From Acidimicrobiia bacterium (GTDB lineage: Bacteria > Actinomycetota > Acidimicrobiia > IMCC26256 > JAOSJM01), in contig JAOSJM010000005.1 of assembly GCA_027494165.1 (NCBI GenBank), positions 496,001 through 560,000 of the forward strand: a stretch of DNA of 64,000 bases, written 5' to 3'. Position numbers and translations under genes: made by a program. Shown here piece after piece: positions 22,723-31,951 of the stretch; position 1 is the first letter of the stretch; every line of letters begins with the position of its first letter. Under the pieces are notes generated by a model, which did no database searches, was not told where the DNA came from, and saw only the letters and a program-made list of their open reading frames with translations.

Positions 22723-23817
22723 TCAGGAACCCCGCGCCGAGCGGCGCTCCGACAACCAGTTGCTCGCCGCCACGAACAGGACGACGAGGCCCTGGGTGAC
22801 GAGCACGAGCGAGGCCGGGACCCCGACCTTTGCCTGCATCAGGCCGCCCCCCGCCCGGAGCCCACCGAAGAGCACGCTGGCGAGGACCGCTCCGACGGGG
22901 CTCCCCTGGGCGAGCAGCGCCACGACGATGCCGTCGAAACCGAAGCCCGGGGAGAACCCGTCCTGGAGCCGGAACTGCTCGCCGAGCAGCATCGAGCCTC
23001 CGGCGAGCCCGGCGAAGCCACCGGCGATCGCCATCGCGGCGAGTGCGACCCGCCCGGCCGGGAGGCCGGCATGTCGGGCCGCATCGGGGTTGGCCCCCAC
23101 GACCTTCAAGGTCATGCCGAAGGTCGTGCGGCGGAGCATCCAGGACACGAGGAATACGAGCGCGAGCGCGACGAGGAGGCCCGCGTGCAACGTCATGCCC
23201 GAGAACGGTCTCGGGAGCCGGGCGGACTCGGCGACGGGCGCCGACTGCGGGAGCCGCTGGAAGGCCTCGCTCGACTCCATGAGCGGCCCGTGCACGAGGT
23301 ACGAGACGAAGCTGATGGCGACGAAGTTGAGCAGGAGGGTCGAGATCACCTCGTTGACGTTGCGCTTCACCTTCAGGACCCCCGCGAGGAGCCCCAGGAG
23401 GGCGCCGCCGACCGCCGCCCCCACCATCGCGACGAGCACGTGGAGCAGCCCTGGCAGCGCGACCAGGTCCGCGACCAGGAGGCCCGCCAGCGCGCCGGTG
23501 TAGATCTGGCCCTCGCCGCCGACGTTGAGGAGCTTCGCCCTCCACGCGACGATGACCCCCAGAGCCACCAGGAGCAGCGCGGCGGTCTTGTTTGCCGTGT
23601 TGCTCAGCGCGGCCTTGCTCCCCACCGCCCCCTCGAGCAGTGCAGACATGGCCGCGGTCGGGGACTTCCCGGCGATGGCGATCAGGATCGCGCTCACGCC
23701 CAGGGAGAGCAGGACCGCGGCGCTCATGACAGCGAGCCGCCTCGCTCCTCGTCCCAGCTCCACGGGCACCGCGAGGCGGCTCCGCGAACGAGGGATGGCG
23801 AGCTCGGCCTGGCTCAT
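22723..23817 (-). CDS. ABC transporter permease, nucleoside/BMP type (NupP/YufP-like)
   Basis: This is the partner permease of 364 residues. The first hydrophobic segment follows a short basic N-terminus (MSQAELAIPRSRSRLAV). AWRAKLLNVGGEGQIYTGAL and LKVVGANPDAARHAGLPAGR are the conserved permease motifs. LRAGGGLMQAKVGVPASLV near the C-terminus is typical of YufP. The ATG at 23817 overlaps the ATPase stop (ATGA). Confidence 0.91.
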   Translation of the reverse strand: MSQAELAIPRSRSRLAVPVELGRGARRLAVMSAAVLLSLGVSAILIAIAGKSPTAAMSALLEGAVGSKAALSNTANKTAALLLVALGVIVAWRAKLLNVGGEGQIYTGALAGLLVADLVALPGLLHVLVAMVGAAVGGALLGLLAGVLKVKRNVNEVISTLLLNFVAISFVSYLVHGPLMESSEAFQRLPQSAPVAESARLPRPFSGMTLHAGLLVALALVFLVSWMLRRTTFGMTLKVVGANPDAARHAGLPAGRVALAAMAIAGGFAGLAGGSMLLGEQFRLQDGFSPGFGFDGIVVALLAQGSPVGAVLASVLFGGLRAGGGLMQAKVGVPASLVLVTQGLVVLFVAASNWLSERRSARGS

Positions 23818-25358
23818 GTGCGGTGGGTCGCGGTGGCGACGTGCTCGAGCTCCTCGGACCGAACGCCCGCCATCATTTGCCCGAGCGTGCCGGGCGTGGC
23901 TTCCTCGGCCGTGACGACCCCCATCACCCGTCCCCGGTGCATGACCGCGATCCGGTGGCTGAGCGTCAGGATCTCCTGCAGGTCGGTCGAGATGAGCAGC
24001 ACGGCCGCGCCGGCCTCGACCAGCTCGAGCAGCTGGCGGTAGACGAACTCGGTCGCGCCGATGTCGAGGCCCCTCGTGGGTTGGGAAGCCACGACGACCC
24101 GCGGGCCCCGGTGGAACTCGCGGGCGATGACCACCTTCTGCTGGTTCCCACCGGACAAGCTCCACACCGAGCTGGACGTCCGGCTGGTGCGGATGTCGTA
24201 GTCATCGACGAGGCGCTCCGAGTGCTTCGTGATGGCCCGGCGGGCCAGCACGCCCCGGCGCGAGAAGGGGCTCGCCGTGAAGTCCCGCAACACGAGGTTC
24301 TCGGCGACCGTGAGCTCGAGAACGAGGCCGTCCCGATGCCGGTCCGCGGGGATCACCGCTCCACCCCGCTCCACGAACCGGCGCGGATGCGGTTCGAGGG
24401 GCTTCCCCGCGATCCGGACCTCCCCTCCTCGAGGACGACGGGACCCCGTGACGATCTCGCCCAGCTCGAGCTGGCCGTTCCCGTCCACACCGGCGACACC
24501 CAACACCTCGCCGGACCGCACCTGCACCGTGACACCGTCGAGGACACGCTGGCCCGACTCGTCGTTGAGGCTCACGTCGACCACGTCGAGAAGGGGCTCG
24601 CCGTCCCGCACCGAGACCGGCGGCTGGAGGATCGCCATGTCCCGGCCCACCATCATCTGGGCCAGCTCGGTCTTGCTCGTCTCGGACGCACGCACCGTCC
24701 CGACCACCTCGCCGTGCCGGAGAACGGTGATCCGGTCGCAGTGCCCGAGGAGCTCCTCGAGCTTGTGAGTGATGAAGACGACGCCGTGGCCCGAGCGCGT
24801 GAAGTTCCGGAGCGAGGCGAACAGCGCGTTCGTCTCCTCCGGGGTGAGGACGGCCGTCGGCTCGTCGAGCACGAAGATCCGCGCGCCGCGGTAGAGGAGC
24901 TTCAGGATCTCGACCTTCTGCTGCTCGCCGACCGAGAGGCTCTCGACCACCGAGTCCGGGGAGATCCCCAGCCCGTACTGGTCCGAGAGCTCGCGGATCC
25001 TCCGACCGACCTCCTGGGTGTCGAGGAGGGGCTCTCTCGCGCCCCGGAGCCCCAGCATCACGTTCTCGGCCACCGTGAAGTTCGGGACGAGCATGAAGTG
25101 CTGGTGCACCATCCCCACGCCGAGCCCGATGGCCTCGCGCGGGGAACCGATCCGCACCTCGTCGCCCTGGACGAGGATGCGGCCCGAGTCCGGGCGGTGC
25201 AGACCGTAGAGGACGTTCATGAGGGTGGTCTTCCCGGCCCCGTTCTCGCCCAGGAGCCCGAGCACCTCGCCCTCGTCGAGGTGGATCGTGACGTCGCGGT
25301 TCGCCACCACGCCCGGGAAGGTCTTGGTGATCGCTTCCAGCCTCAGCAGCTCGGGCAT
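23814..25358 (-). CDS. ABC transporter ATP-binding protein, double-domain, BMP type
   Basis: This duplicated ATPase is of the sugar/nucleoside type. Domain 1 has Walker A GLLGENGAGKTTLMN, signature LSVGEQQKVEILKLL and Walker B IFVLDEPTAVLTP. Domain 2 has a degenerate Walker A (GVAGVDGNGQLELGEIV), signature LSGGNQQKVVIAREF and VVVASQPTRGLDIGA. QHFMLVPNFTVAENV and IPADRHRDGLVLELTVAENL are family-specific. The start is the ATG at 25358 (MPELLRLEAITKTFPG) with GGAGA just upstream; the frame opens 45 nt earlier without support. It forms one operon with BMP2 and the two permeases. Confidence 0.93.
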   Translation of the reverse strand: MPELLRLEAITKTFPGVVANRDVTIHLDEGEVLGLLGENGAGKTTLMNVLYGLHRPDSGRILVQGDEVRIGSPREAIGLGVGMVHQHFMLVPNFTVAENVMLGLRGAREPLLDTQEVGRRIRELSDQYGLGISPDSVVESLSVGEQQKVEILKLLYRGARIFVLDEPTAVLTPEETNALFASLRNFTRSGHGVVFITHKLEELLGHCDRITVLRHGEVVGTVRASETSKTELAQMMVGRDMAILQPPVSVRDGEPLLDVVDVSLNDESGQRVLDGVTVQVRSGEVLGVAGVDGNGQLELGEIVTGSRRPRGGEVRIAGKPLEPHPRRFVERGGAVIPADRHRDGLVLELTVAENLVLRDFTASPFSRRGVLARRAITKHSERLVDDYDIRTSRTSSSVWSLSGGNQQKVVIAREFHRGPRVVVASQPTRGLDIGATEFVYRQLLELVEAGAAVLLISTDLQEILTLSHRIAVMHRGRVMGVVTAEEATPGTLGQMMAGVRSEELEHVATATHRT

Positions 25359-25424
25359 CACATCTCCTGCCGGTGACCGGTCGGGACGTGGATCCGGCTC
25401 CACGCCCCGACCGGCATCGCCCGA

Positions 25425-26468
25425 CTAGAGGCCTTCGGGGATCTCGAGGCTCCCGTCAACGATCTGCTGTCCTAGATCCTCGATCAGGGCCTGGGTGTCG
25501 GCGTCGACCCGGTCGCCGCAGAACTGCACGGACACGACGTCCGGGTTCTCCAGGCCGGTGAAGACCTGCTCGCCACCCTTCCAGCTCCCGTCCTTCACGG
25601 CGTCGCCGATCTGCTTGTAGAGCGTCACCGAGTCGAAGATCGCGTCGGCGACGAAGATGTCGTCGGCGTCGCAGTGGGGCACGATGTAGCCGATCATGTG
25701 GACGGAGTGGTCCGCTCCCTTGGCGGCCTCGGTCACGCCGGGGAGCCCGGCGTCGACGAAGGCGTACAGGACGTCGGCGCCGTCCGCGATCTGGGCCAGG
25801 GCCGCCTCCTTGGCCCTCGGGGCGTCGTTGAAATCACCGACCACGGTCGACAGGACCTCGACGTCGGGGTCGACGTGCTTGGCGCCGGCCTCGAAGCCCT
25901 CCTGCGACTGCAGCGTCGGCGGGATCTCCGCTCCACCGACGAACCCCACGACGCCGGACTCCGAGATGGTCGCCGCCAGGGCACCCGCGAGGTACGAGCC
26001 CGTCCCGTAGCGGATGAAGTAGTCGCTCAGGTTGGGTGCGGTCTCGGTCCCGTTGAAGACGGCAAAGTTCACGTCGGGGAACTCCCCGGCCACCTGGACC
26101 GCGGCGTCGGTGAACTGGCCGCCGTGGGCGATCACGAGGTCCAGCCCCTGGCCGGCCAGGTTCCGCAGGGCCTCGACCTGGTCGGCGGCCTGCACGTTCT
26201 CGATGTAGGAGATCTCCGCGCCACCCGCCTCGATGGCCTGGAGGCCGAGATAGCCGGCTTCGTTGAAGCCCTTGTCGTTGATCGGGCCCGGCAGCGCCAT
26301 ACCCACGGCGATGGTGTCGCTAGCGCCGCCGCCACCATCGGCCGCGGTCGACTCGGTCGACTCGGTCGGCGCGCTCTCGCCGCCGGAGTCGTCGTCCCCG
26401 CAGGCGGAGAGCACCGCTCCCAGCACCATCACGAGGAACAACCAGCTCAGGATCCGCTTCGCCCGCAT
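25425..26468 (-). CDS. BMP-family substrate-binding lipoprotein 2
   Basis: This exported binding protein has signal MRAKRILSWLFLVMVLGAV and lipobox LSAC, then an acidic Ser/Thr linker. The mature protein begins with [20 protein letters not shown] and shares nearly every conserved block with the first BMP protein, so the two are recent paralogues. The ATG at 26468 has AAGGGG upstream; the frame is open further upstream but is not protein-like. It is the first gene of the transporter operon. The promoter is probably the extended -10 at 26548. Confidence 0.92.
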   Translation of the reverse strand: MRAKRILSWLFLVMVLGAVLSACGDDDSGGESAPTESTESTAADGGGGASDTIAVGMALPGPINDKGFNEAGYLGLQAIEAGGAEISYIENVQAADQVEALRNLAGQGLDLVIAHGGQFTDAAVQVAGEFPDVNFAVFNGTETAPNLSDYFIRYGTGSYLAGALAATISESGVVGFVGGAEIPPTLQSQEGFEAGAKHVDPDVEVLSTVVGDFNDAPRAKEAALAQIADGADVLYAFVDAGLPGVTEAAKGADHSVHMIGYIVPHCDADDIFVADAIFDSVTLYKQIGDAVKDGSWKGGEQVFTGLENPDVVSVQFCGDRVDADTQALIEDLGQQIVDGSLEIPEGL

Positions 26469-26547
26469 CGAGCACCCCTTCGCCCCTGTGCGCCCCGCCC
26501 GGAGGAGACCTTCCGGCGGGCTCTGCCGTATGCGATTCAGAAATCTG

Positions 26548-26556
26548 TTTATACCA
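26548..26556 (-). promoter_or_regulatory. Extended -10 promoter of the BMP transporter operon
   Basis: On the minus strand the island reads TGGTATAAACAG, a TGN-TATAAA extended -10 in otherwise GC-rich DNA, 80 bp before the BMP2 start. Just downstream, GATTTCTGAATC is a short inverted repeat (GATT/AATC) that could be an operator. Both readings are by eye. Confidence 0.42.
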
Positions 26557-26614
26557 TGTGAAAGCTCGATCCACCAGTCCTTCGCTTCACGAGCTTGAGT
26601 ATCGCGGGTTGGGC

Positions 26615-27949
26615 TCAGAGCCCGACCGTGAGGTCGACCACGGGCGCGATCGAGCCCTCCCCCTCCACGGCGATGAGCCGCTGGCGCAGCTCCCGGCTGC
26701 GCTCGGCACCGACGACCGGCGCGCACAGCCCGTCGACCTTCGCGGCGAGCTCGTCGTCGGTGAGTGGGCGCCCGGGAGTCCCCCGGGCGTCGACGACGTC
26801 GACACGGACCGTCCTCCCCGATCGCAGCCCGGCCTCGACAACAGCCTGCATGTGGGGGATGGCGGGATCGGGCTCGACCCGGATCCGCTCCCGCACACCC
26901 ACCACGTCGGGGGCGCGCACGACCGCGTCGTCGAACTCCGGTGGGCCGGCGGCGCCGAACAGGAACCCGACTGCGGCGCAGTGCCGCACCGAGAACTTCC
27001 CCTCCAGTCCGGTCTGCGGATCGTCCTTCCCCGTGAGCTCGGTGACCAGCGGGTTGACCCGCAGGACCAGGGAATCGATCTCCTCGGGGGCCACCCCGTA
27101 CTCCTCCTTCAGCGCTCGCGCCCCGTCGATCGCTGGATGGGTCACGACCCCCGACGCGTACGGCTTGATGCAGTTCTCCGGGAGGACCCACGCCGACCCG
27201 AGCCCGGAGTCGAGCTGCTTCGGATCCGGGTTCGGGCTCATCACGTGGAAGAGCCCTCTCCGTCCGTCGAGGCTCGATGCCGCCGCCGTGAAGCCTCCTT
27301 CGGCGAGGAGCGCGGCGACGAGGCCGGACGCCCCCGCGTTCCCCGCGTGGAGCGATTTCGTCATGCTCCCGAACTGCTCCCGGTGGCCGCTGGCCTGCGT
27401 CGCGGCGATGCCGATGCAGTGCGCCATCCGGCCCTCGTCCAATTGCAGGAGCCGCCCCGCGGCCGCCGCCGCCCCGACGACGCCGGCCGTCCCCGTCACG
27501 TGCCAGCCGGCGTCGTAGTGCTCACGGCCCAGGGCGAGCGCGAGGCGCATGCCCACCTCGAGCCCCACGACCCACGCCGTGAGGAGCTCGCGGCCGCTCG
27601 ACCCCGTCCACTCGGCGAGCGGAAAGAGCGCGGAGAACACCGGCGCGCTCGGGTGATAGACGGAGGGGAGGTGGGTGTCGTCGAAGTCGAGAACATGGGC
27701 CATGATGCCGTCGACGAGCGCGACCCGGTCGACGGCAGCCCAGCAACCCGTTCCCACGGCCCGGGCGTGTCTCGCGTCGCCCAGCTTCGTCGCCAGCCGT
27801 ACCGAGATCTGCGATGCGTCCAGGCTGCTCCCACCGACTGCCACACCCACGATGTTGCACAGCGCGCGGCGCGCCTCGTGCCGGACGGCGTCGGGGACGT
27901 CCTCCAGATCCAGGCCGGCGGCGAAGCCGATGATCCGACCACTCGTCAT
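26615..27949 (-). CDS. MmgE/PrpD family protein
   Basis: This 444-residue protein belongs to the MmgE/PrpD family (2-methylcitrate dehydratase and cis-aconitate decarboxylase fold). Visible motifs: LVDGIMAHVLDFDDTHLPSV, GWHVTGTAGVVGAAAAAGRL, EQFGSMTKSLHAGNAGASGL and CIKPYASGVVTHPAIDGA. The ATG at 27949 overlaps the DUF2877 stop by 4 nt, so it is last in the five-gene unit that starts with the nitrilase. A dehydration, isomerisation or decarboxylation of a ring-opened carboxylic intermediate would suit. Which one is not readable. Clear family, unknown substrate. Confidence 0.87.
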   Translation of the reverse strand: MTSGRIIGFAAGLDLEDVPDAVRHEARRALCNIVGVAVGGSSLDASQISVRLATKLGDARHARAVGTGCWAAVDRVALVDGIMAHVLDFDDTHLPSVYHPSAPVFSALFPLAEWTGSSGRELLTAWVVGLEVGMRLALALGREHYDAGWHVTGTAGVVGAAAAAGRLLQLDEGRMAHCIGIAATQASGHREQFGSMTKSLHAGNAGASGLVAALLAEGGFTAAASSLDGRRGLFHVMSPNPDPKQLDSGLGSAWVLPENCIKPYASGVVTHPAIDGARALKEEYGVAPEEIDSLVLRVNPLVTELTGKDDPQTGLEGKFSVRHCAAVGFLFGAAGPPEFDDAVVRAPDVVGVRERIRVEPDPAIPHMQAVVEAGLRSGRTVRVDVVDARGTPGRPLTDDELAAKVDGLCAPVVGAERSRELRQRLIAVEGEGSIAPVVDLTVGL

Positions 27950-28797
27950 CCTCGCTCACTCCCTCTCGTTCGATGTCGCGCCGTCCGTTCGGACGGCCGA
28001 TCACGACGCCGGCGCAGCGACCTCGACTCGCGCCGCCGGGCCAGCTCGCAGTACGCCCGCATCCCCGCCAGCGTGTCCCGTCCCGAGTGGGCTCCGATCT
28101 CGAGGAGTGCTTGCGTCGCGGCGCGCCCCTCCACCGGATCGCCTTGCAGGACGGCTCGGCACAGCCGCTCCACCGATGGGCAGAAGCGATCCCGGGCCGC
28201 CGCGTCGAAGAGCGCACGCGACACGCGCGTCGTGCGTCCTGGCGAGAGCGCCCGGATCCGATCCGCCAACTCGCCCGGACCGTGACCGGTCCAGGTCGAG
28301 CCCACCCGGTGCTCGAGCGCCAGGAACCCGAGCAGGAGGTCGTCGCCCGAGGGTGTGAGCCCTGGTCCCAGACCCACGAGATCGAGGATCGCCCGGTCGA
28401 CTCTGTTCCCGTCAGCGTGGACCAGGCTCGCGAGGAACTGCTCCGATCCTCGAACCACGGGCTCGCACGGGACGTACGGACCGCACTCGTCGAGGAGTGC
28501 CGCGACGGCCGCGACTGACATGGGGCTGATCGAGTGAGCCCTGGGCTCGGGACGAACCGCGGTGGTCACGATCCGCTCGCCCCCGATCTCGAGTGCGTCC
28601 GAGCCGACGGTGACCCGATCGCCCACGGCCAAGCCGAGCGCTCTCACCTCGCGCTCGACGAGGAGGCTGAACGGGAAGCACTCGACGTCGGGCGCGTGAA
28701 CCGCGACCAACGTCCCGTCCGCCGTCTCGAGGAAGGCGACGTCGGTCGTGACGGACACGACACGCGCGCCTACCGCACCCGACGCCACGCGCGCCAT
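27946..28797 (-). CDS. DUF2877 protein, AllH (YlbF)-like oxamate carbamoyltransferase component
   Basis: This 283-residue protein has the DUF2877 signature LVGLGPGLTPSGDDLLLGFLA near residues 140-160 and ALLEIGAHSGRDTLAGM near the C-terminus. The E. coli homogue YlbF is, as I recall, the third component of oxamate carbamoyltransferase with FdrA and YlbE. Here it is encoded about 7.5 kb upstream of fdrA, in a different operon, between the cyclase (3 bp gap) and PrpD (4 bp overlap). The last 25 residues are strongly basic (repeated RRR/SER), which looks unlike the family. They may be an extension or an out-of-frame end after an indel. Confidence 0.83.
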   Translation of the reverse strand: MARVASGAVGARVVSVTTDVAFLETADGTLVAVHAPDVECFPFSLLVEREVRALGLAVGDRVTVGSDALEIGGERIVTTAVRPEPRAHSISPMSVAAVAALLDECGPYVPCEPVVRGSEQFLASLVHADGNRVDRAILDLVGLGPGLTPSGDDLLLGFLALEHRVGSTWTGHGPGELADRIRALSPGRTTRVSRALFDAAARDRFCPSVERLCRAVLQGDPVEGRAATQALLEIGAHSGRDTLAGMRAYCELARRRESRSLRRRRDRPSERTARHRTRGSERG

Positions 28798-28800
28798 GCT

Positions 28801-29589
28801 CTATCGGTCCAGGAAGGCGACGACGCGAACCATCGCAGCCTCTCCCCCGGCGAACTGCCAGGGGAACGCGCAGACCTCGACCCGTGCACCCAGGAGCTGC
28901 TCCAGCCCCGGACCCAGGTTCTCCACGATAGGGACGTCGTACCTGAAGAGGTGCGTGTGCATCACCTGGAAGTCGCGCACCGGGAAGGCGTCCTCGAGCG
29001 GCTGGCCCAGCACCGCCTCGGCTTCCGTCGCCAGGTGCGGCCACATGCGGCTCAGGTTGGAGTTCATCGCGTGGTCCGGGGACGCCATGTCGACGCCGAG
29101 CCACGGGAGTCTGCGGGCCACGACCCACTCGGCGAGGTCCCGATAGCCCCCTGGGTGCTTGAAGAAGTAGCGGACGGCATCGGGCTCGTCGGCACAGAAG
29201 TAGTACCGGTGGTAGCCCGTGTGCAGGAGCACGATGTCCCCATCCCGGATGTCGGCGCGACTCTCGACGAGGTCCGGGGTGATGATCGAGTAGTCGCTGA
29301 CCGCGTCGCTCAGGTCGACCACGACGGCCGGACCGTAGAGCCGCTCCAGCGGGATGGAGGCGATGTCCATGCCCCCATCCCGCCAGTGGAGCGGTGCGTC
29401 GAGGTGCGTCCCCACGTGCAGGGTTGTCTCGATCTTCTGATGGTTCGTGCCGTGGGACGCGAGGCGCTTGACCCAGCGGACCACCGGGTTCTCGTCCGTC
29501 GGGAACGCCGGCGTGTCCCCCGACCAGGGCTGCGACAGGTCGAGCAACCGTCGGGGCGGAGCCGGACCACCTCCTGCACTCAGCGCCAC
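28801..29589 (-). CDS. Cyclase-family metal-dependent hydrolase (kynurenine formamidase fold)
   Basis: This 262-residue protein has the family metal-binding motif HVGTHLDAPLHW (HxGTHxDxPxH) near residue 58, preceded by LLDLSQPWSGDTPAFP. A later VLLHTGYHRYYF and LGVDMASPDHAM complete the site. The fold covers kynurenine formamidase, isatin hydrolase and other C-N ring or amide hydrolases, with metal in the active site. It lies 14 bp after the hydantoinase and 3 bp before DUF2877 in the same operon, so an amide- or ring-opening step on the same substrate is likely. Confidence 0.88.
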   Translation of the reverse strand: MALSAGGGPAPPRRLLDLSQPWSGDTPAFPTDENPVVRWVKRLASHGTNHQKIETTLHVGTHLDAPLHWRDGGMDIASIPLERLYGPAVVVDLSDAVSDYSIITPDLVESRADIRDGDIVLLHTGYHRYYFCADEPDAVRYFFKHPGGYRDLAEWVVARRLPWLGVDMASPDHAMNSNLSRMWPHLATEAEAVLGQPLEDAFPVRDFQVMHTHLFRYDVPIVENLGPGLEQLLGARVEVCAFPWQFAGGEAAMVRVVAFLDR

Positions 29590-29603
29590 AGCCGCTCCCC
29601 TCC

Positions 29604-30965
29604 TCAGACGACGTCCACGGGACCCGGCTTGACCGGGATGTACTCACCCTGGCCCGCCTCGGCGACGACCTCGCCGTCGATCAGGATGTCCCGGCCCCGC
29701 TGCAGCGTGTGGACCGGCCGACCCGCGACCTTCCAGCCTTCGTAGGTGTTGTAGTCGACGGAGCTGTGGAGCTCGGACGCCTCGATCGTGAGCTCGCGCG
29801 TGGGGTCCAGCACGACCACGTCGGCGTCTGCCCCGACCTGCAGGTTCCCCTTCTGCGGGTACAGGCCGAAGACCCGCGCCGGGTTCTCGCACATCACGGC
29901 CACGAGGCGCTGGAGGGTGATCCGGCCCTCGTTCACGCCGCGGTCATAGACGATCGGGAGCATCGTCTCCACCTGCGGTGTCCCGACGGGCGACTCGAAC
30001 ACGTTGTCCTTCACCTTGTTGGCGCGGGGATGCGGCGAGTGGTCGCTCCCGATCGTCGACATCGTCCCGTCGGCCAGGCCGGCCCACAGGGTCTCGTTGT
30101 CCCACTGCGTCCGGTACGGGGGCGTCAGGATGGCGATCGGCCCCTGCTGGAGGAGGTCGTCGTTCGTCATGACGAGGTACTGCGGGCAGGTCTCGCCGAT
30201 CACGGCCTGGCCGCTCTCCCGGGCACGGCGGATGATCTCCACCGACTCACCGGTCGTCTGGTGGACCAGGTACAGCGGGCAGTCGGCGAGCGCGGCGATC
30301 TGCACGGCGCGGTTGACGGCCTCGTACTCCAGCGGCTTAGGCCGGCTCATCTCGAAGCGGTCGATGGACGTCTGCCCCTCCGTCTGGAACTTCTGCTCCA
30401 GACGGTCGATGCACAGACCGTTCTCCGCGTGGACCATCGTGACGCCGCCCAGCCGTCCGATCCGCTCCATGCCTTCCATGAGCATGTCGTCCTCGGCCAT
30501 CATCCCGCGTCGCCGGTATGCCATGAAGAACTTGAACGACGTGATCCCGCGCTCGAACGCCGTGGGGAGCTCGTCGATCTGATTCGGGGGATCGAGGATC
30601 GCGAAGTGCATGCCGTAGTCGAGCACCGATCCTGCGCCGTCGCCCTCGAGGAACTGCTCGATCGCCTCGGGGATGGTCATGCCCCTGTATGCGTACACGT
30701 ACGGGATCATCGTCGTGATGCCGCCGTGCGCAGCCGTGATCGACCCCGGCGTGAGCTTGTCGCCGTACTGCGGATGGAAGTGCGGGTCCAGGACGCCGGG
30801 CAGGACGTACTTGCCCGAGGCGTCGATGATCCGGCGAGACCGGGACGGGTCGATGCTGGCTTCCCGCGCCGCGATCCGACCGTCGCGGATCCCCAGATCG
30901 ATCGGCTCGATCCGATCGGGGCCTACCACCAGGCCTCCCACCACCGCGGTGTCGAACTGCTCCAT
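29604..30965 (-). CDS. Dihydropyrimidinase/D-hydantoinase-like amidohydrolase
   Basis: This cyclic-amide hydrolase has about 453 residues. Metal ligands: DPHFHPQ (H62, H64), the carbamylated Lys in ITSFKFFMAY (K145), MVHAENG, LVHQTTGES, and Asp in IGSDHSPHP. It opens a cyclic ureide such as dihydropyrimidine, hydantoin or possibly allantoin to an N-carbamoyl product. The start is the ATG at 30965 (MEQFDTAVVG) because AGAAAGG sits 6 nt upstream; the in-frame ATG two codons earlier has no spacing. The nitrilase gene ends 26 bp upstream. Carbamoylase and hydantoinase side by side are a classic pair. Confidence 0.9.
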   Translation of the reverse strand: MEQFDTAVVGGLVVGPDRIEPIDLGIRDGRIAAREASIDPSRSRRIIDASGKYVLPGVLDPHFHPQYGDKLTPGSITAAHGGITTMIPYVYAYRGMTIPEAIEQFLEGDGAGSVLDYGMHFAILDPPNQIDELPTAFERGITSFKFFMAYRRRGMMAEDDMLMEGMERIGRLGGVTMVHAENGLCIDRLEQKFQTEGQTSIDRFEMSRPKPLEYEAVNRAVQIAALADCPLYLVHQTTGESVEIIRRARESGQAVIGETCPQYLVMTNDDLLQQGPIAILTPPYRTQWDNETLWAGLADGTMSTIGSDHSPHPRANKVKDNVFESPVGTPQVETMLPIVYDRGVNEGRITLQRLVAVMCENPARVFGLYPQKGNLQVGADADVVVLDPTRELTIEASELHSSVDYNTYEGWKVAGRPVHTLQRGRDILIDGEVVAEAGQGEYIPVKPGPVDVV

Positions 30966-30991
30966 GGTCATCCTTTCTGGCATCGGTCGCC

Positions 30992-31918
30992 TCACCCTGA
31001 CGCGTACGTGTCAGGGCGACGGTCTCGGAAGAAGTGGTATGTGCGGTCGTAGTCGTCGAAGGTCCCGAGATCGATATGACACCGGAGCACCTCTGCACCT
31101 CGGGCTGCGGAGGCCTCGGCGGTCGCCTCCCCGAATGGGGAGACGACCGCGCTCCCCCCGGAGTAGCAGACGCTCTCGCCGTTCGGACCGGCCGACTCCT
31201 CACCGGCCTTGCAGGCCGATAGGACGAACACCCCGTTGTGGACGGCCGCGACGGACAGCTCCCGCTGGAGCAGCGCGACGCGCTCCGGACGGGAGGTCGC
31301 CGTCGCCACGGCCACCAACCGAGCCCCGGCAGCCCGAACCGTCCGCCAGCTCTCCGGGAACGATCGGTCGTAGCAGACCAGTGGGGCCAACCGACCAAAG
31401 GGGGTGTCGAACACGACGAAGCCGTCGCCCGCCTTGAAGAAGTACTTCTCGTGGACGCCCGGCGAGACGTTGCGGTTCTCCGAGAGGTGCACCTTGCGGT
31501 AGGTGAAGACCTCCTCACCCGCGTGAGGCCCACTGCACAGTGAGCCCGCGACGGGTTCCCCATCGGGCCCGAGCAGGGCGACGCTGTTGTAGAGCACTCC
31601 CGACCTCGGGTCCCGCTCCGCGAAGGGGAGCAACACGTGGGCACCGAGCTCGGCCGCGAGCCGACCGACTGCGGCGACCTGCTCGCCGTCCAGCGCCTCG
31701 CCCCCGGTGAGCCAGGAACGATCGGTGGAGACGCTGAAGAACGGGGTCGTCGCCAGCTCGCTGAGCACGACCAGGTCGACCGGGCTCTCCGCCAGCGCCG
31801 GCCGAAGCCACTCAACGAGCCGGTGCCCGCCCCCCGAACGCTCCCAGGGCTGCGGCCCACACTGACCGATCGCGACGCTCAGGAGGAGCGGCTCGGCCGG
31901 GGTCGCGGGCTGGGGCAT
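30992..31918 (-). CDS. Nitrilase-superfamily carbon-nitrogen hydrolase (N-carbamoylase/beta-ureidopropionase-like)
   Basis: The catalytic triad is visible: Glu54 in LSELATTPF, Lys142 in TYRKVHLSE and Cys182 in LVCYDRSFPE. The start is the ATG at 31918 (MPQPATPAEP), because AGGAGG lies 3-4 nt upstream; an 86-residue upstream extension in frame is not protein-like and crosses the divergent promoter. It would hydrolyse an N-carbamoyl compound to the free amine, CO2 and ammonia. It is first in the five-gene unit, divergent to xdhC. Confidence 0.88.
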   Translation of the reverse strand: MPQPATPAEPLLLSVAIGQCGPQPWERSGGGHRLVEWLRPALAESPVDLVVLSELATTPFFSVSTDRSWLTGGEALDGEQVAAVGRLAAELGAHVLLPFAERDPRSGVLYNSVALLGPDGEPVAGSLCSGPHAGEEVFTYRKVHLSENRNVSPGVHEKYFFKAGDGFVVFDTPFGRLAPLVCYDRSFPESWRTVRAAGARLVAVATATSRPERVALLQRELSVAAVHNGVFVLSACKAGEESAGPNGESVCYSGGSAVVSPFGEATAEASAARGAEVLRCHIDLGTFDDYDRTYHFFRDRRPDTYASG

Positions 31919-31951
31919 GGTCCTCCTGGCGGTCGAACGCCTGTGTATCAC

